This document shows positions 6,709 to 9,918 of a stretch of DNA of 9,918 nucleotides, piece after piece. The stretch spans positions 1-9,918 of the forward strand of contig CAMPJV010000075.1 in NCBI GenBank assembly GCA_946886975.1. Reading direction: 5' to 3'. A program made the position numbers and the translations under genes. Origin of the DNA: an uncultured Taibaiella sp. (GTDB lineage: Bacteria; Bacteroidota; Bacteroidia; Chitinophagales; Chitinophagaceae). The notes under the pieces are model-generated. The model was given only the letters and a program-made list of their open reading frames with translations. It did no database searches and was not told the DNA's origin. Position 1 is the first letter of the stretch. Every line of letters starts with the position of its first letter.

Positions 6709-8003
6709 TACCCCCTGTTATCAATAAACCTCACTTGCTTCCTCGTCGCCGGAGGAAACTGCAGCTGCTGTATCTCAGAAGCAGGATGAAAGTGTAGTAA
6801 AGGTGCCACGCGAAGCTTTGACTGCAGCTGTGGCCGGAGCTTTGCCTCACAGTCATCTACCGGCAGTAGCGTATGAAGATGCAGCTTCAGCTCATCAGTG
6901 CCTATCTCATTAGTGAATACCTCCACGACATACTCTTTGATGTAAGGAATGTTGTTAAGTATATCGAAGATGGCGGGGGGGTAAAGCGTAGTGCCTTTGT
7001 ACTTTATCATCTGCTGTTTGCGACCTACTACTGGGCTCAGACGGCGAGACGTTCTGCCGCAGCTGCACTTTGTCTCGTAGTAGCAACAGATATCTCCTGT
7101 ACGGTATCGGAATAATGGCATCCCTTCTACGCCAAGTGTGGTTATAGCCACCTCGCCGTATTCGCCCTGTTTTAATGGATTGCCCTGGTTGTCTATAATC
7201 TCCAGGATAATGAGGTCGGGAAGCTGATGGCCACCCATACCTGCACCGCATTCGGTAAATGCTGTCTGCATTTCAGTAGACGCATAGGTGCTATATAGCT
7301 TTATCGGCCACTGACTGGCGATCTTTTGCCCGAGGGCGTTCAGCTCAAAGTCGCCCTGCCGTAGGCTCTCCCCTATGCACACAGCCTTTTCCACCGGCTT
7401 ATTTTTCAGGTCTATCTGATGCTCATTGGCGTACTCAATGAGGCGGAGCATGAATGAGGGTACGGCCACCAGGCTATTTGATGTCAGTCGCAATATGGTA
7501 TCCCATTGCATCGCGGGAAGACCCGGCCCTGTCCTTACCAGCGCAGCGCCCAGCTCCCGTATACCCATATAATAGGCCATGCCCGCCATAAACTGCCTGT
7601 CGAGGGTGAGCATGAGCTGGTAAATATCCTCCGGCTTGCCGTCCGCACACAGGAACGACTGCTGCTCGTTATAAGTAAGCCTTTGCAGATCATGCTCCGT
7701 CAGGGCAATGGTTACAGGATTGCCCAGCGTGCCGGAGGTAGCAGTGTATTCTTTTATAGTATGCGTCTCCACGCAGAGAAAGTCCCAGTTATGCTCTTGC
7801 ATATCGGTCTTGTCCGTCGTGGGCAGGAATGTCAGGTCGTGAACGGACTTTATGTTCTCAATATTGATGTTGTGCTCTTTAAATATCTTTTGGTAGAAGG
7901 GAGAGCGATGGGCTGCATACTTCAGTTGTTCCTTCAATGCATGGGACTGCCATTCTTCCTGCTCGGCAAGAGATTGGAACGCTAATCTGGGGTTGTATTG
8001 CAT
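6708..8003 (-). CDS. Phenylacetate--CoA ligase family (PaaK-like) adenylate-forming enzyme
   Basis: A 431-residue ANL-superfamily enzyme expected to activate an aryl or acyl carboxylate with ATP and probably transfer it to CoA. Visible motifs are the phosphate-binding loop TATSGTLGNPV (87-97), YASTEM (240-245, the Y-x-x-TE adenine-site motif), RYRTGD (299-304), and GRKQQMIKYKGTTLYP (327-342), which resembles the C-terminal hinge region of PaaK relatives. The C-terminus PATRKQVRFIDNRG (418-431) also fits the family. Cys252, His259, Cys313 and Cys315 (in TECGAGMGGH and KCSCGR) are placed as a possible structural zinc site. No phenylacetate-degradation genes (paaABCDE, paaZ) are nearby, so the true substrate is unknown. 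Capsule, pigment or secondary-metabolite acyl activation are alternatives. The ATG at 8003 directly follows a promoter-like sequence. The stop is 142 bases before the next minus-strand gene, which has its own promoter candidate. Confidence 0.9.
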   Translation of the reverse strand: MQYNPRLAFQSLAEQEEWQSHALKEQLKYAAHRSPFYQKIFKEHNINIENIKSVHDLTFLPTTDKTDMQEHNWDFLCVETHTIKEYTATSGTLGNPVTIALTEHDLQRLTYNEQQSFLCADGKPEDIYQLMLTLDRQFMAGMAYYMGIRELGAALVRTGPGLPAMQWDTILRLTSNSLVAVPSFMLRLIEYANEHQIDLKNKPVEKAVCIGESLRQGDFELNALGQKIASQWPIKLYSTYASTEMQTAFTECGAGMGGHQLPDLIILEIIDNQGNPLKQGEYGEVAITTLGVEGMPLFRYRTGDICCYYETKCSCGRTSRRLSPVVGRKQQMIKYKGTTLYPPAIFDILNNIPYIKEYVVEVFTNEIGTDELKLHLHTLLPVDDCEAKLRPQLQSKLRVAPLLHFHPASEIQQLQFPPATRKQVRFIDNRG

Positions 8004-8008
8004 CGCCG

Positions 8009-8016
8009 CAAATGTA
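8009..8016 (-). promoter_or_regulatory. -7 element directly before the PaaK-like gene
   Basis: Read on the minus strand, this is TACATTTG, identical in its eight bases and the following CGGC to the element before proS. It ends five bases before the ATG at 8003. No clear -33 TTTG is seen 19-21 bases further upstream. If used, the transcript would start at or within a base or two of the start codon. Confidence 0.55.
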
Positions 8017-8077
8017 ATAAATTAAGAGAGCCGCTGCCTTCATCCCGGACCTCATAGAATCGTCTGCCGGATACGGG

Positions 8078-8135
8078 AGCCTGGTGACGGAAAAGACCGG
8101 CGGTGCAAAGGCTGAAAAACACTGTCCATCAGGCT
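8078..8135. other. Long imperfect stem-loop in the divergent intergenic region
   Basis: Bases 8078-8085 pair with 8128-8135 (AGCCTGGT/ATCAGGCT, one G-U). After a single bulged C at 8127, 8086-8090 pair with 8122-8126 (GACGG/CTGTC, one G-U). The total is 13 pairs closing a 31-nt loop. It lies upstream of both divergent promoter candidates, so it is not in either predicted leader. It could be a small RNA, a decayed repeat or chance. Confidence 0.35.
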
Positions 8136-8143
8136 AGGACTAG

Positions 8144-9721
<1,578 letters not shown>

Positions 9722-9728
9722 ACTTTTA

Positions 9729-9791
9729 CAGCCTGAATCATGGCCTCTTATGCTTCCACCTCCGGTGCGACCATAGCCATGTTTCAGGCTG
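9729..9791. terminator. 16-bp inverted repeat at the guaB/acyltransferase convergent end
   Basis: Bases 9729-9744 (CAGCCTGAATCATGGC) and 9776-9791 (GCCATGTTTCAGGCTG) are inverted copies with a single mismatch, enclosing a 31-nt loop. The left arm starts eight bases after the guaB stop and covers the stop codon of the minus-strand acyltransferase, while the right arm lies inside that gene's coding sequence. It is positioned as a bidirectional terminator or 3'-end protector, but no T-run follows it on either strand. Confidence 0.5.
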
Positions 9792-9918
9792 CTCTATTAT
9801 ATCCTGCTCCAGCCGCCGGGTAAATAGCTCGGATATCTCCCCCTCCGCTGTCTCCTTCGGATGCTCTACCAGCATCTCTGCATGCATCTCATAATGGAAG
9901 CGCTTATACTTCCTGATC
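9738..9918 (-). CDS. Lipid A acyltransferase-like protein (LpxL/HtrB family), C-terminal part
   Basis: The 3' end of a gene that runs off the right edge of the window; its start is not visible. The readable 59 residues begin IRKYKRFHYE and end with a PETWLWSHRRWKHKRP tail before a TGA at 9738-9740. The PE-x-W-x-WSHRRWK ending is the hallmark C-terminus of the lysophospholipid acyltransferase-like family that includes the lipid A lauroyl/myristoyl acyltransferases LpxL/HtrB. These inner-membrane enzymes transfer secondary acyl chains to lipid A precursors. The catalytic HxxxxD motif would be further upstream, outside the window, so activity cannot be judged. In Bacteroidota this family also includes members that acylate other lipids, so the exact substrate is open. 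The gene is convergent with guaB, with stop codons 16 bases apart. The last coding bases overlap one arm of a 16-bp inverted repeat. Confidence 0.8.
   Translation of the reverse strand, partial: IRKYKRFHYEMHAEMLVEHPKETAEGEISELFTRRLEQDIIEQPETWLWSHRRWKHKRP

Noticed and set aside
7506..7985. 159-codon open frame on the plus strand opposite the PaaK-like gene
   Set aside because: Fully antisense to a gene with intact family motifs; its product is basic and low in recognisable structure.
8075..8140. Possible riboswitch (cobalamin-like) upstream of guaB
   Set aside because: There is a superficial likeness to GGTG and ACTGTCC segments, but the conserved cobalamin core elements are not in the right order, and the predicted transcript starts downstream of it.

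Overview
The window looks like a chromosomal segment from a member of the Bacteroidota, most likely the Chitinophagia/Sphingobacteriia side. Three things point there. Good matches to the Bacteroidota sigma-A -7 element (TAnnTTTG) lie just upstream of several genes, and Shine-Dalgarno sequences are not evident. The prolyl-tRNA synthetase is of the archaeal/eukaryotic-like type. Several families are typical of this phylum (a YwqK-repeat plus TonB_C protein, a DUF5362-like membrane protein, and a small protein often mislabelled 'phosphoribosylpyrophosphate synthetase'). The taxonomic call is inference from features; no marker RNA is present.

Layout, left to right. (1) Plus strand: proS (80-1558), then a three-helix membrane protein (1602-2060). 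(2) A convergent junction with a 10-bp stem (2081-2127). (3) Minus strand: a long-chain acyl-CoA synthetase (2133-3914). (4) A divergent intergenic region (3915-4171) with an 11-bp direct-repeat array and a 10-bp palindrome. (5) Plus strand: a two-gene unit of a small conserved protein (4172-4483) and a cupin (4509-4901). (6) Minus strand: a secreted YwqK/MORN-like protein with a C-terminal TonB_C domain (4946-6565) and, upstream of it, a PaaK-like AMP-forming ligase (6708-8003). (7) A divergent intergenic region (8004-8251) with two promoters, a long imperfect stem and a GC-rich palindrome/G-quadruplex motif. (8) Plus strand: guaB (8252-9721). (9) The 3' end of a minus-strand lipid A acyltransferase-like gene (9738 to the window edge), converging on guaB across a 16-bp inverted repeat.

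Most genes are housekeeping or lipid-related: tRNA charging, GMP synthesis, fatty-acid activation, acyl-CoA ligation and lipid A acylation. The two acyl/aryl-CoA ligases and the acyltransferase are not arranged as one operon, so no single pathway is implied. I found no mobile element, CRISPR array, rRNA or tRNA, and nothing that clearly amounts to an undescribed multi-gene system. The less ordinary signals are non-coding. Promoter elements sit so close to start codons that guaB and the PaaK-like gene should be leaderless or nearly so. There is a G-rich palindrome directly before the guaB promoter, a heptamer repeat at the ends of two minus-strand genes, and an 11-bp repeat array in a divergent promoter region. 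The uncharacterised small-protein/cupin pair is the best candidate for unknown gene function.
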